From Bacteroidota bacterium (GTDB lineage: Bacteria > Bacteroidota > Bacteroidia > Cytophagales > Cyclobacteriaceae), in the NCBI GenBank assembly GCA_023417785.1, contig JAEZEH010000053.1, positions 62,001 to 126,000 on the forward strand: DNA of 64,000 bases, in the 5' to 3' direction. Both the position numbers and the translations under genes were made by a program. The notes beneath the pieces were generated by a model that was not told the origin of the DNA, ran no database searches, and saw nothing but the letters and a program-made list of their open reading frames with translations. This document shows, in pieces, positions 15,234-23,681 of the stretch (positions within the stretch are counted from its first letter, which is position 1; every line of letters starts with the position of its first letter).

Positions 15234-16031
15234 ATGGCGATGAAGGACTATTATGCCATTCTTGGTGTGTCACGTACGGCGTCGGCAGAAGAGATTAAAC
15301 GCGCCTTCCGCAGGCTTGCGGTACAGTTTCATCCCGATAAAAATCCAGATCCGAAAGCTGAAGATTTTTTTAAGGATTTGTCGGAGGCGTACGATGTCTT
15401 GAGCGATTGGGATAAAAGGAAGAACTACGATCTGCGTTTCGAAAACCCTTTTGGAGCGACAGTCGATATAGATTCGCCCAAGCCAAGGCATCGTGATCCA
15501 AAATACCGGCCAAAGCCACCTGGCTATCGGCCTGTGCCCAAGCCTTCCGTGTACGAAACAATGGCTGAGTATCTGCCCTACTTCCGAAGGATAAGCTGGA
15601 CTGGCGTTTTCGTTACCTGCCTCCTCGTAATAGACTTTCTGTTGCCATACGGTGCTACGGAAGAACTACTGGTCGGCGTGGAACGCGTTACGGGTGGCAA
15701 GGATAAATTTCGTTACTACGAGTTTAATACCTATTCAGGTAAGCAGATCAAAGCTCACGATTACGCGGCAAGTTTTCTGGTTTACGAAGACCGGATCCGC
15801 TATCATCAGACCGCCATTTTCCATACGGATATGTACCTCTCTGACGTCGACGGCGAGCATTTCGTCAAACTCGGTTACTTCTATCGCACGTTGTTCTTTT
15901 TTCCGTTAATCCTCGGAGTATCGTCTATACTGGGCGTTGCTTACCGAAAGAATGTCGAGTTTCCTTTTAACCTTAGCATCATTAGTGGTACTTTTCTGGT
16001 CATCACATTAGGGTTGCTGTTTTATTTATGA
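15234..16031 (+). CDS. Membrane-anchored J-domain protein
   Basis: A 265-residue type with an N-terminal J-domain (about residues 4-70) holding the DnaK-stimulating HPD at 33-35 in QFHPDKNPD. After a proline- and basic-rich linker (about 80-110) come three hydrophobic segments near 122-142, 213-232 and 242-264. It lacks the zinc-finger and substrate domains of DnaJ, so it is probably a specialised co-chaperone that brings DnaK to the inner membrane. Its stop overlaps the next start in ATGA, so translation of the SUI1-like gene is likely coupled. ATG at 15240 is an alternative start. Confidence 0.88.
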   Translation: MAMKDYYAILGVSRTASAEEIKRAFRRLAVQFHPDKNPDPKAEDFFKDLSEAYDVLSDWDKRKNYDLRFENPFGATVDIDSPKPRHRDPKYRPKPPGYRPVPKPSVYETMAEYLPYFRRISWTGVFVTCLLVIDFLLPYGATEELLVGVERVTGGKDKFRYYEFNTYSGKQIKAHDYAASFLVYEDRIRYHQTAIFHTDMYLSDVDGEHFVKLGYFYRTLFFFPLILGVSSILGVAYRKNVEFPFNLSIISGTFLVITLGLLFYL

Positions 16032-16372
16032 GCAAGAAAAACGACTGGAAGAAGCGCGACGGAATCGTATACTCAACCGATTCGTCTTTTGAGTTCTCTT
16101 ATGAACATTCTGAAAACGCTGATACGCTGCCACCAGCCAGGCAAAATCTCAAGGTAACGCTCGACAAATCCATGCGTGCAGGGAAACAGGTTACCCTGGT
16201 AAAGGGCTTCGTGGGCTCCGCGGAGGATCTGAGCGACCTTGGAAAAATGCTGAAATCAAAATGCGGTGTTGGAGGATCAGTCAAAGACGGCGAAGTCATC
16301 ATTCAGGGTGACCACCGCGATAAGATTGTCCAGATCCTGACCAAAGAGGGTTACAAAGCAAAACGCATTTGA
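16028..16372 (+). CDS. SUI1/eIF1-like translation factor (YciH family)
   Basis: A 114-residue protein with the SUI1 fold in its C-terminal 80 residues: VTLDKSMRAGKQVTLVKGF near 43-61, then LKSKCGVGGSVKDGEVIIQGDH near 81-102 given here as GVGGSVKDGEVIIQGDH. This corresponds to bacterial YciH, a homologue of eukaryotic eIF1 that can check initiation fidelity in vitro; its in vivo role is unclear. The N-terminal 35 residues are charged and variable. It overlaps the J-protein gene by 4 bases. Confidence 0.92.
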   Translation: MSKKNDWKKRDGIVYSTDSSFEFSYEHSENADTLPPARQNLKVTLDKSMRAGKQVTLVKGFVGSAEDLSDLGKMLKSKCGVGGSVKDGEVIIQGDHRDKIVQILTKEGYKAKRI

Positions 16373-16407
16373 ATGCCGTATGCTCTGTTGAACTGAATCA
16401 ACTTTGA

Positions 16408-17022
16408 ATGATAACAATATCGACACACCTTCAGGATTTCGGTGCGTCTTTTCCTGTCGCGGGCGATCTTGCTCCATGGCGGTTCATCGCGAACATACAG
16501 GAACACGTCACTGCGGGGTTCCCTCGTCTGGATGCCGGCTACCGGATCAAGGGGAATATCGCAATTCATGAATCATCGTCGATCGAGGAAGGTGCAGTGT
16601 TAAAGGGGCCGCTGATTATTTCTCCCCGGTGTTTTATCGGAGCAGGCGCGTATTTTCGGGGAGGCGTGTTTCTGGGAGCCAATGTTTCCATCGGCCCAGG
16701 CTGCGAAATCAAATCCAGCGTCATTCTGAATGCAAGTCGTCTTGCTCATTTCAACTTCGTGGGCGACTCGCTCATCGGGTCCGATGTAAACATGGAAGCC
16801 GGGAGCATCCTCGCGAATTATCACAACGACAGAGCTGACAAGACAATTTACATCCGCGACGGAACAGAATTCTTGCAGACCGACGCCCAAAAATTCGGGG
16901 CTCTGGTAGGCGATCACTCCCGGATTGGAGCCAACGCCGTATGCAGTCCGGGAACGATACTCGCCCCTCACTCCATAGTAAGACGGCTTGAACTTGTCGA
17001 GCAGGACCGCGCACGGCTATAA
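16408..17022 (+). CDS. Left-handed beta-helix (LbH) transferase-like protein
   Basis: A 204-residue protein built largely of hexapeptide repeats. From about residue 47 to 125 and again 155-190 the [LIV]-G-x-x-x-x pattern recurs, for example IKGNIAIHESSSIEEGAVLKG cut here to IEEGAVLKGPLIISP, and IGPGCEIKSSVI. This is the LpxA/GlmU-type solenoid of acyl- and nucleotide-sugar transferases. There is no N-terminal nucleotidyltransferase domain, so it resembles the C-terminal half of GlmU-like enzymes. The substrate cannot be predicted. It follows the YciH gene after 35 bases. Confidence 0.8.
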   Translation: MITISTHLQDFGASFPVAGDLAPWRFIANIQEHVTAGFPRLDAGYRIKGNIAIHESSSIEEGAVLKGPLIISPRCFIGAGAYFRGGVFLGANVSIGPGCEIKSSVILNASRLAHFNFVGDSLIGSDVNMEAGSILANYHNDRADKTIYIRDGTEFLQTDAQKFGALVGDHSRIGANAVCSPGTILAPHSIVRRLELVEQDRARL

Positions 17023-17049
17023 ATTTCATTTCTGTCTATCATCAACATA

Positions 17050-17676
17050 CTAACGCAGGGTTTCCTCCACAGAACCACACTTCAGCATTTTATCGCCGAA
17101 ATATGGATTTCTAATGGTCTCTTTATCACTAAGCCAGTAGGCGCCTTTGTCGTTGAACGCCATAGGGCAAAAGTCGTAATACGCCGTACTTCCTCCAAGC
17201 CCAAATGCTTTGATTGCTTTGTACATAGAATACGAAAGCTTACTGAAATGCTCCCGTTGCTTCTCGATGTCATTCCCCTGGCGAATATTGTCCAGTTCCC
17301 GCGTCAGTTCATCATGGTAAACCGTCCAGTCTGTGAGTGCTGATCCTTCCACCAGACTCATATCAACCTTTCCAAGAGACTCACGGGCGTCTGACGCTTC
17401 GCGTTTCACCTGTACCGCATCGGATTCGACAAACGCGTCTTTGAGCTCGATATAACTATTGAAGAACTGCCCCAGCTGTTGCCGGAAAACTTCGTCAACG
17501 GTAAACTCAGGCTCGCCTTCTTCAGTTCGTGTAATATCCGCGGGATGCTCATGCTTTTCTGCTTCCTCAATACTTAGCGTATCCTTTACAGCGGTCTCTT
17601 TATTGTTGCCCGAGCACCCTGCCAAAAACAAAACAAGGGCGATGAATGCCAGCGTTTCAGATGATCTTAGTTTCAT
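17050..17676 (-). CDS. DUF3347 lipoprotein, putative metal-binding
   Basis: A 208-residue lipoprotein. The ATG at 17676 gives a signal ending in the lipobox LFLAGC; the frame is open from a TTG at 17685, which I reject. After an acidic, histidine-containing linker comes a DUF3347 helical domain (about 55-160). A conserved tail contains YYDFCPMAFNDKGAYWLS and NPYFGDKMLKCG, the pattern also found in CusB-associated heavy-metal tails, with two cysteines and a methionine. A role in periplasmic or outer-membrane copper handling is inferred. A TAACTTTG box on the same strand lies 22 bases upstream. Confidence 0.85.
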   Translation of the reverse strand: MKLRSSETLAFIALVLFLAGCSGNNKETAVKDTLSIEEAEKHEHPADITRTEEGEPEFTVDEVFRQQLGQFFNSYIELKDAFVESDAVQVKREASDARESLGKVDMSLVEGSALTDWTVYHDELTRELDNIRQGNDIEKQREHFSKLSYSMYKAIKAFGLGGSTAYYDFCPMAFNDKGAYWLSDKETIRNPYFGDKMLKCGSVEETLR

Positions 17677-17698
17677 TTCTTTCAATTTAGAAGTTATC

Positions 17699-17706
17699 CA
17701 AAGTTA
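17699..17706 (-). promoter_or_regulatory. -7 box for the DUF3347 lipoprotein gene
   Basis: On the minus strand the sequence reads TAACTTTG, an exact TAnnTTTG match, 22 bases before the ATG at 17676. Confidence 0.5.
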
Positions 17707-17874
17707 CGATTATTGCGCGGAGAATCGGTTCCGACATCCTGCGAAAAAATGCCGCCAACGTGAATCCGACCCAAAAAACAACTCGTCTGAGGACCGATAT
17801 CGACGGCAGTTGTGACAATTGTCATTCTAAAACGATAGAAGAATCGCGTACTTTAAGTACAAAGCCACCCTACC

Positions 17875-18684
17875 ATGACAGTTCTTGTACCCACCGATTT
17901 TTCGGAAAATGCTAACCAGGCAATCGAGTACGCGGTCGAGATTTGCCGCGCAACAGGAAGTCAACTCGTTTTATTGCATGTCGGTCCGGATAACCAGAAT
18001 GCAGCTCGGGAGCGCCTTCACGCCTCCGAAAAACTTTCTGCATTAGCCAAGGCCATAACCGATGAATGCCCGGGGCTTGCCAGCAAGGTTGAAGTAGCTG
18101 CCGGAGAAGTTGTCGAAGAAATTTTGCATCAAGCCGAAAAAATTGACGCGGATTTGATTGTTATGGGAACACAGGGTGCCAGCAATCTCGGTAAACTTTT
18201 TTTCGGAAGTAATACGGCTTCGGTAATTGAAAAAGCCAGGTGTATCGTTCTTTCGGTACCTGCCAACTGCACTTTCAGGAAGCCGGTGAAGATGTTGTTC
18301 TCAACAAATTTTACCAGGGATGATTTGAAAGCTGCCGGAGGCTTTGTCAGGCTTGCCAAAGCGTTTCAGGCTACAGTCATTATTGCCCACGTTTCAGTTG
18401 AACATGAACGCGAAGAATTGGAAACGTCGATGATTGAAATATTTACGAATGAAGTCATGCAAATGACAAACTACAAAAAGATCGTATCGAAGGTAGTCAG
18501 CGAGAACACCATCGGCATGGGTTTAGATGCGTTGATTGCGGAAACGGGGGCTGACATGATTGCGCTTTCCACAAGACGTCGGGGAGTTTTTGAAAAATTA
18601 TATAACCCCAGCCTCACAAAGAAATTATCGCTACAGGCGAATATTCCTCTTTTCGCGTTCCATTCGGAAGCGGTTCACGCATAA
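17875..18684 (+). CDS. Tandem universal stress protein with degenerate second domain
   Basis: A 269-residue protein with two UspA folds. The first (about 1-140) begins MTVLVPTDFSENA and has a complete nucleotide motif MGTQGASNLGKLFFGSNTAS near residues 100-119. The second (about 145-269) keeps the overall fold pattern but its loop reads STRRRGVFEKLYNPSLTKK, without the G-x-x-G and G-S/T of the ATP site. Thus only the first half is likely to bind ATP. A 13-base inverted repeat GTACTT-T-AAGTAC at 17848-17860, 14 bases before the start, may be a control site. Confidence 0.9.
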   Translation: MTVLVPTDFSENANQAIEYAVEICRATGSQLVLLHVGPDNQNAARERLHASEKLSALAKAITDECPGLASKVEVAAGEVVEEILHQAEKIDADLIVMGTQGASNLGKLFFGSNTASVIEKARCIVLSVPANCTFRKPVKMLFSTNFTRDDLKAAGGFVRLAKAFQATVIIAHVSVEHEREELETSMIEIFTNEVMQMTNYKKIVSKVVSENTIGMGLDALIAETGADMIALSTRRRGVFEKLYNPSLTKKLSLQANIPLFAFHSEAVHA

Positions 18685-18799
18685 ATATCGCGCACCTCCG
18701 TGGAGGTTTTAGTCAGATTCAAGAGGTAAAAAAGATTAGTTCGGCATCCCGTACTTAATGTCTGATCGTTTCATATCTTGACGGACAAAACTGGCAATC

Positions 18800-19021
18800 A
18801 TGAGCACAAGACTAACAATAAACAGCAATGGCTCGGTACGTGTTGAAGGTGATTTCGTAATCGTCGATGCTGAAGGTAACGAATACGGGTTACAAGGCAG
18901 AACTGTTGTTTCACTCTGCAGGTGCGGGCGTTCTTCAAACAAACCCTTTTGCGATGGATCGCACAAGGGAGGCTTTGATCACGCGGCAAAGGCCTTCGAC
19001 CTTCCGCCACGGAAATTGTAA
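18800..19021 (+). CDS. CDGSH iron-sulfur domain protein
   Basis: A 73-residue protein, mostly one CDGSH domain. The 2Fe-2S ligands are C40, C42, C51 and H55 in CRCGRSSNKPFCDGSH, the classic three-cysteine one-histidine site. The N-terminal 35 residues form the short beta-strands seen in small bacterial CDGSH proteins. It is soluble, with no membrane anchor. Proposed roles of the family are redox sensing or cluster transfer; nothing here narrows that. It follows the Usp gene by 115 bases. Confidence 0.93.
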   Translation: MSTRLTINSNGSVRVEGDFVIVDAEGNEYGLQGRTVVSLCRCGRSSNKPFCDGSHKGGFDHAAKAFDLPPRKL

Positions 19022-19544
19022 CCAGAAAGGTAACCGAATCTCCGGTATTGCGATTAGTTAAGCGAGCCCGTCATCAAAGATGGGTGGCTCAATAAGACAT
19101 TCCGTATCTAAAGTCATAGTCCGGGCTTCTCAGCTCCGCTGTATGTGAATCGAATCCGGCAGCTGTGCCAGCTGATCGCAGCCTGCAAAGTCGCCATTGA
19201 ATTCAATAGCCCGGGCGTTGTATGGGAATATTGCGCCACCGGAATCCGTGGGCGCTGCATGTGATGCGGTGAATACACGATCCGGGAATTTTTCTGATTT
19301 TTTAGTTTTCAGGTCCATTGCGCTGATCCGGAGGCGCAATGTACATCAGTCACAACATTCCATCCCCAGATCGGTCGGCGAATGTTTGGGGCGCGCGGAG
19401 CATTACACTCGTGCTGTCGCCGAACGCAAATCATCTTTTTTATTTACATGAGTTCAGGAAACTGAGGTAAGCAGTTAGTTGGTTCACAGGCTCCCGGTAA
19501 TGGCACGAATATTTCTCATACTGCCGGTACAAGTAATTCGTTAT
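19022..19544. other. Intergenic region with no recognised gene
   Basis: About 520 bases between the CDGSH gene and the DUF1206 gene. Short frames exist on both strands (for example 19130-19339 leftward and 19197-19451 rightward), but they overlap each other, lack promoter boxes and match nothing I know. I see no terminator or tRNA. Confidence 0.5.
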
Positions 19545-20369
19545 ATGGTTCGGGAGAACAAGGTGTTTTCATTCAAAGGCAAAGAACGTTGGATTGAGCG
19601 ATTCGCACGATTTGGAATCATATCAAAAGGAATAGTCTACTGTCTCATAGGAGTACTGGCGTCAATGTCGGCGATCGGTCTGCAAGGCCGTAAAATGAGT
19701 AAATCAGATACATTCCAACTTGTGTATGACCAGCCTTTTGGACAAGTACTGCTGATATTGATTGCATTGGGGATGACAGGCTATGTAATGTGGCGCTTTT
19801 TTCAGGCGTTTGGCGACATCGACAACAAAGGCAGCGATACGAAGGCAAAGTTTACGCGTGTTGGATACCTGTTTAGCGGTGGGGTCTATGCTTCGCTGGC
19901 ATTTTATACAGTCAAACTTGCCCTGAGTGGCCCACAGGGTGACGGAGATGGTAATCAAAGACAGTTTATCGTGAGCAAAGTCCTTGCATTACCTGCCGGA
20001 GAATGGTTGATTGGAATCGCAGCGACGTTGATATTTCTGAATGGAGTTCGTCAAGTCTACAAAGGCGTATCGCGAAAATTCTGTAAGAATGTTCAGCTCG
20101 TCAAAAGTGACTATAGTGAAGTGTACAAGAAAACCGGCGTATTGGGATATGTGTCCAGAGGCGTCGTGCTCCTTGTAATCGGGTACTTCTTCTTTCGGGC
20201 TGCAGTCACGCACAACGTTAACGAAGTGCAGGGAACGGAAGGAGCTTTTGACTTTCTGGAAGATACATTCGGGACAGTCCTGCTGGCAATAGTCGCAATC
20301 GGACTTATCGGGTATGGAGTTTTCCAGTTTGTTAAGGGAAAGTATCAGCGAATTGATTTGAATTTTTAA
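19545..20369 (+). CDS. DUF1206 membrane protein
   Basis: An inner-membrane protein of the DUF1206 family, function unknown. From the ATG at 19545 it has 274 residues with three repeats of two helices each: WIERFARFGIISKGIVYCLIG near 14-34 (shortened: FARFGIISKGIVYCLIG), TRVGYLFSGGVYASLAFY near 104-121 and TGVLGYVSRGVVLLVIGYFF near 195-214. Each begins with the family's R/K-x-G-x-x-S/K-G motif and is followed by a GYGVFQ or GYVMWRFFQ type helix. Earlier starts at 19479 (TTG) and 19500 (ATG) are possible and would add up to 22 residues. A stem-loop follows the stop. Confidence 0.86.
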   Translation: MVRENKVFSFKGKERWIERFARFGIISKGIVYCLIGVLASMSAIGLQGRKMSKSDTFQLVYDQPFGQVLLILIALGMTGYVMWRFFQAFGDIDNKGSDTKAKFTRVGYLFSGGVYASLAFYTVKLALSGPQGDGDGNQRQFIVSKVLALPAGEWLIGIAATLIFLNGVRQVYKGVSRKFCKNVQLVKSDYSEVYKKTGVLGYVSRGVVLLVIGYFFFRAAVTHNVNEVQGTEGAFDFLEDTFGTVLLAIVAIGLIGYGVFQFVKGKYQRIDLNF

Positions 20370-20397
20370 ACCGAAGGTTTTGCCAAAACGGTTTTCT
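20368..20397 (+). terminator. Probable terminator after the DUF1206 gene
   Basis: AAACCG (20368-20373) pairs with CGGTTT (20389-20394), with GG/CC pairing inside the loop, followed by TTTCTT. It overlaps the stop codon of the DUF1206 gene. Confidence 0.45.
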
Positions 20398-20410
20398 TAA
20401 AAAGGAAGTT

Positions 20411-21106
20411 ATGATTAGTGTTATAATACCAACATTGAACGATGCGCGGAGTTTGCCGCCCCTACTCATTTATTTGAAGCGGCTTCCGTTTTTCGAGCGG
20501 ATTTCAGAAATAATTGTGAGCGATGGCAACAGCGAGGATGATACGGTTAGAATCGCAGAATCTTTTGAAGTAAAAGTCATTCACAATGCGAAGTCGGGGC
20601 GGGCCCTTCAAATGAATGCGGGTGCCAGGGCGGCAACCGGTTCTGTATTATATTTCCTGCATGCTGATTCGCTGCCCCCACGGGATTTTGTAAATGAAAT
20701 AGAGAATTATTATCACCAGGGATATGTGGGCGGGTGTTTCCGTCTGCAATTCGACCATCAGCACTGGTTTCTCCGATTAAACGCCTGGTTTACACGGTTC
20801 AATGTGAATTTGTTCCGATTTGGGGGACAAAGCCTTTTTGTTACCCGGCAGTTATTTGAACTGATTGGTGGTTTCCGCGAGGATCACGTCGTACTGGAGG
20901 ATCGGGAAATAATTGGAAGAATAAAAGCCGCAGGCAAATTTGTGGTCGTTCCCCGTTACATCACCACAAGTGCCCGCAAATACCTCGACAATGGAATATA
21001 CCGTCTACAAGGGGTGTATTATTATATGTTTGCGTTGTACACTTTCGGAGTATCACAGGGAATCATGCAGAAAGCATATCAGCATCTGATGACGCAGCGA
21101 TTTTGA
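20411..21106 (+). CDS. Family 2 glycosyltransferase, TIGR04283 type
   Basis: A 231-residue GT-A glycosyltransferase. It has SVIIPTLNDARSLPPLL at the N-terminus, IVSDGNSEDDT near residues 35-45 with the nucleotide-sugar aspartate, and SGRALQMNAGARAATG near 62-77, the hallmark of the TIGR04283 subgroup. The FLHADS motif near 82-87 is the DxD-like metal site and LEDREI near 158-163 supplies the catalytic base region. TIGR04283 proteins are often named for arsenosugar biosynthesis, but the companion genes of that pathway are not here, so the acceptor is unknown. No membrane helix is clear. Confidence 0.87.
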   Translation: MISVIIPTLNDARSLPPLLIYLKRLPFFERISEIIVSDGNSEDDTVRIAESFEVKVIHNAKSGRALQMNAGARAATGSVLYFLHADSLPPRDFVNEIENYYHQGYVGGCFRLQFDHQHWFLRLNAWFTRFNVNLFRFGGQSLFVTRQLFELIGGFREDHVVLEDREIIGRIKAAGKFVVVPRYITTSARKYLDNGIYRLQGVYYYMFALYTFGVSQGIMQKAYQHLMTQRF

Positions 21107-21140
21107 TTGCACGTGAACCGTTAAAGGGACTGGCGAATTC

Positions 21141-21449
21141 CTACTCGAAATAGTTTCTCCGGGGATTGGGGTTTACATATTCAGGAGACCGGTTATGCAT
21201 GTCACGGAACGACTGGGCTTCGTACTTACTCTTGTTGTGAAGCAGAATGAGATAGCGCTCATAGGTTTCATTTGAAACCATTTCCATGTTGGCCACCAAA
21301 AGGTCGAACGCGGCCTTATCCTTTGTCTGGATCATCTTGAAAGGCGTGTGGCTGGCCTGCTCAGACAGGTCAACCTGTTTGCCACGTCGCGGATCTTCAC
21401 GCTTTATACAAACAGATCCCTTTTTATAGTATGCCGGATATAAATTCAT
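21141..21449 (-). CDS. Hypothetical protein, 102 residues
   Basis: I do not recognise this protein. It is basic and hydrophilic, without signal peptide or membrane segment, and has one cysteine. The chain contains a helical middle (DKAAFDLLVANMEMVSNETYERYLILLH near 43-70, i.e. a stretch starting DKAAFDLLVANMEMV) and a polar C-terminus ending NPNPRRNYFE. It is encoded opposite to the upstream glycosyltransferase and in the same direction as the GT-C gene to its right, 134 bases away. It has a proper ATG and no better overlapping frame, so it is likely real. Confidence 0.55.
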   Translation of the reverse strand: MNLYPAYYKKGSVCIKREDPRRGKQVDLSEQASHTPFKMIQTKDKAAFDLLVANMEMVSNETYERYLILLHNKSKYEAQSFRDMHNRSPEYVNPNPRRNYFE

Positions 21450-21583
21450 GACAATGATTTTAACGGAGAGGCTATATTATTGTTCCAGCTATTATCCCCA
21501 TTTAAAAGCTGAATTCGGGCAGCAGTTTGGGGTGCAAATGTCGATTGGGGAGAAAGTGGTACAATAGGGAGCTACCTTATCCC

Positions 21584-23140
21584 CTATTCGAAATGTTTAA
21601 TCTCCGGCCATACGGATTTCAGCTCAACCTTAAAACCCCGGCAAAGGTAAACAGGTACGTTATCCTCATAAGGCATACAGTACTGGCAATCGGAGGTCGT
21701 CATAAGGGTGACTTCCTGGTAAACCTTTGCGTGGCTTTCCGGACTCCCTCCGAGAATGATAAGGGGATCGCCGCGACGTTCTCCTGGTCCCCACATCCAA
21801 TAGTTGTTATGGCTGCCAATTGAAAGCGGTAAGCCAAGGTCCTTGCCATAGTAATCTATTGCGGCGCATCGCCCGTAGTTGTCGGAGTAGATGGACACGT
21901 TTGCTTTGTCATTTTCGGGGAGCGCATGATAAACTTCCGCAACACTTTTCGCTTTTTCCTCCCAGCCAAACATGTCGGCATAAAACTGAGGAAGTTCTCC
22001 AAGTTGTTTTCCCTCTGCGGATTCGGGCTTCATTCCTAACTTTTCTGCGTAAACGATGTAGTCCTGCACAGGTAGCACAGGAAGCACAAGAGGAATGAAA
22101 ATAATTGTCGAAGCCCCCCAGAGGATGATCAATACCCCTGCAAAAACCTTTGCAAAGCGGAATTGCTGAACAAGTTTTTCCAGCCAGATTCCCCCCGCTG
22201 CCCACAGCACAGAATACGCCGGGAGCAAATAGACGTCCTTACTCGTCTTGTTAAACAACAGAATGACGAGCGGGATTACGTACAAAAATGCCAGCATCCG
22301 CCAGCGTTTGAAATATGGGGCAAAAATCAACGCAAAGAGTCCCGGAAGCCAAACCAAAATAGCGACAGGGCTGTTTAGCAGCAGCTGACCGTTGAGGAAA
22401 CTTATGATTGAGAGACCGGAATACTTGTTTTCGGACGCGTTTCTGATGAATTCCAGGTGCGCCCAGTCGTGTTGGACATTCCAGATAATATATGGCAGAA
22501 ACACCAGAAATGCGATGGCTCCGCTTACGTAGGGCCAGGGTGTGGCCAGCCATTTACGTTCCCCTGTGAAAATGAGTCCTGCGAATATGCCAGCGCCCAG
22601 GAACAGGACACCAATTTTATTTAACAGCCCAAGCCCCAGCACAATACCCAGGATCACCCAGTATTTTTTCTCTTCGGTCTGCATGATCAGTACGATCAGG
22701 TAAGCTGCCAGTGTCCAGGATAATATTTCAATGGAGTTCATCGAGTAGAACGATGACATCACAAAATTGCCGAGGCTGAAGGTAAACAGAGAAGCGAAAA
22801 ATACCGCCCACCTACCCCCGCCCAGGCGTATGGTCATCAAACCGGTAAACCACACCGTCAGGGCAGCACACACTGCCGGTATTAGCCGAATGGAAAACAG
22901 GGAGTCACCAAAGAGCATTATGTTCAACTTAAGAAGAATCGCGGAGAGCGGCGGATGGTCAACATAACCCAGTGCGGGTTTGGCTGCACACGCGATATAG
23001 TATAATTCATCCCGAAACATGCCATAACCACCATCAAAATTGAGCGTCGCATGGATCAAAAACTTGATCAAAGAAAGCGCGAGGGGAATAATGAGTAAGG
23101 CAGAGGGTGAGCGATGAGAAGCAGGGAGCGTTGAAACCAT
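21584..23140 (-). CDS. ArnT/PMT-like GT-C glycosyltransferase (family 39 type)
   Basis: A 518-residue multispanning glycosyltransferase that would use a polyprenyl-phosphate sugar at the periplasmic face of the inner membrane. The first periplasmic loop has FRDELYYIACA and ALGYVDHPPLSA, the Asp-Glu and HPP motif typical of ArnT-like PMT_2 enzymes. About ten to twelve hydrophobic helices follow and a soluble C-terminal part from about residue 365 contains several cysteines. The ATG at 23140 is preferred over a GTG at 23233 because it places the first helix at the normal distance. Substrate is unknown. The gene stands alone. Confidence 0.85.
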   Translation of the reverse strand: MVSTLPASHRSPSALLIIPLALSLIKFLIHATLNFDGGYGMFRDELYYIACAAKPALGYVDHPPLSAILLKLNIMLFGDSLFSIRLIPAVCAALTVWFTGLMTIRLGGGRWAVFFASLFTFSLGNFVMSSFYSMNSIEILSWTLAAYLIVLIMQTEEKKYWVILGIVLGLGLLNKIGVLFLGAGIFAGLIFTGERKWLATPWPYVSGAIAFLVFLPYIIWNVQHDWAHLEFIRNASENKYSGLSIISFLNGQLLLNSPVAILVWLPGLFALIFAPYFKRWRMLAFLYVIPLVILLFNKTSKDVYLLPAYSVLWAAGGIWLEKLVQQFRFAKVFAGVLIILWGASTIIFIPLVLPVLPVQDYIVYAEKLGMKPESAEGKQLGELPQFYADMFGWEEKAKSVAEVYHALPENDKANVSIYSDNYGRCAAIDYYGKDLGLPLSIGSHNNYWMWGPGERRGDPLIILGGSPESHAKVYQEVTLMTTSDCQYCMPYEDNVPVYLCRGFKVELKSVWPEIKHFE

Positions 23141-23280
23141 TGGTATTACCAGTGAATTTAGAGAAATTTCAATAAACAGACGCAAGCCCGGTCTGAAAGG
23201 TTGCTTGATGCTTTTGAAACTCTGTCGTGGCACTGTTTTTTGGCAAATGAAAACATATCCGTTTACTAATCAGAAGTCTT

Positions 23281-23643
23281 ATGAACTCGTCCTCATCCTC
23301 CGAAATTCTCACATACCAGCAAACTGAAGTTATCCAGGAGTTGGTGAATTGTGCCCTTGCGTGTGAAGCGTGTGCCGCTTTATGCCTTAAAGATCAGGAA
23401 GTTCAGCATTTGGTTCGTTGTGCGGAACTCGCACGGGATTGTGCGGACACCTGTTTTCAGGCAGCGCGCCTGATTGTCCGTCGCTCGGACATCGCGGACA
23501 GCTACCTGGCCACATGTGAAGAGATTTGCCGGCAGTGCGCTGATGAATGCCGGCGTCATGAATCAGACCATTGCGAGATTTGTGCATCGGCCTGTGAAAG
23601 CTGCGCTGAAAGTTGCCAGCGTTATTACCATTCCAGCGAATGA
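23281..23643 (+). CDS. Four-helix bundle copper-binding protein, 16 cysteines
   Basis: A 120-residue, cysteine-rich helical protein of the DUF326 / copper storage protein type. Sixteen cysteines are spaced mainly as CxxxC or CxxC on helices, for example CALACEACAALC near residues 24-35, CAELARDCADTC near 47-58 and CEEICRQCADEC near 79-90, so they would line the core of the bundle and bind many Cu(I) ions. No signal peptide is seen, so it is cytoplasmic. It is convergent with a small metallochaperone gene and near an AraC regulator with a CxxC domain, which supports a copper role. Confidence 0.9.
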   Translation: MNSSSSSEILTYQQTEVIQELVNCALACEACAALCLKDQEVQHLVRCAELARDCADTCFQAARLIVRRSDIADSYLATCEEICRQCADECRRHESDHCEICASACESCAESCQRYYHSSE

Positions 23644-23649
23644 GAATGA

Positions 23650-23672
23650 AAGCCGCCCTCCCGGGACGGCTT
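23650..23672. terminator. Possible shared terminator hairpin
   Basis: AAGCCG (23650-23655) pairs with CGGCTT (23667-23672) around a loop that contains CCC/GGG. It lies 6 bases after the copper protein stop and 10 bases before the convergent metallochaperone stop. T-runs are weak on both sides. Confidence 0.4.
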
Positions 23673-23681
23673 CCCCAAGAC

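Noticed and set aside
19141..19170. A GAATCGAATCC stretch resembling a tRNA T-loop
   Set aside because: No acceptor, D or anticodon stems can be drawn around it.
19130..19451. Overlapping frames on both strands in the CDGSH/DUF1206 gap
   Set aside because: They overlap each other, lack promoter boxes and resemble no protein I know; either could be a remnant but there is no support.
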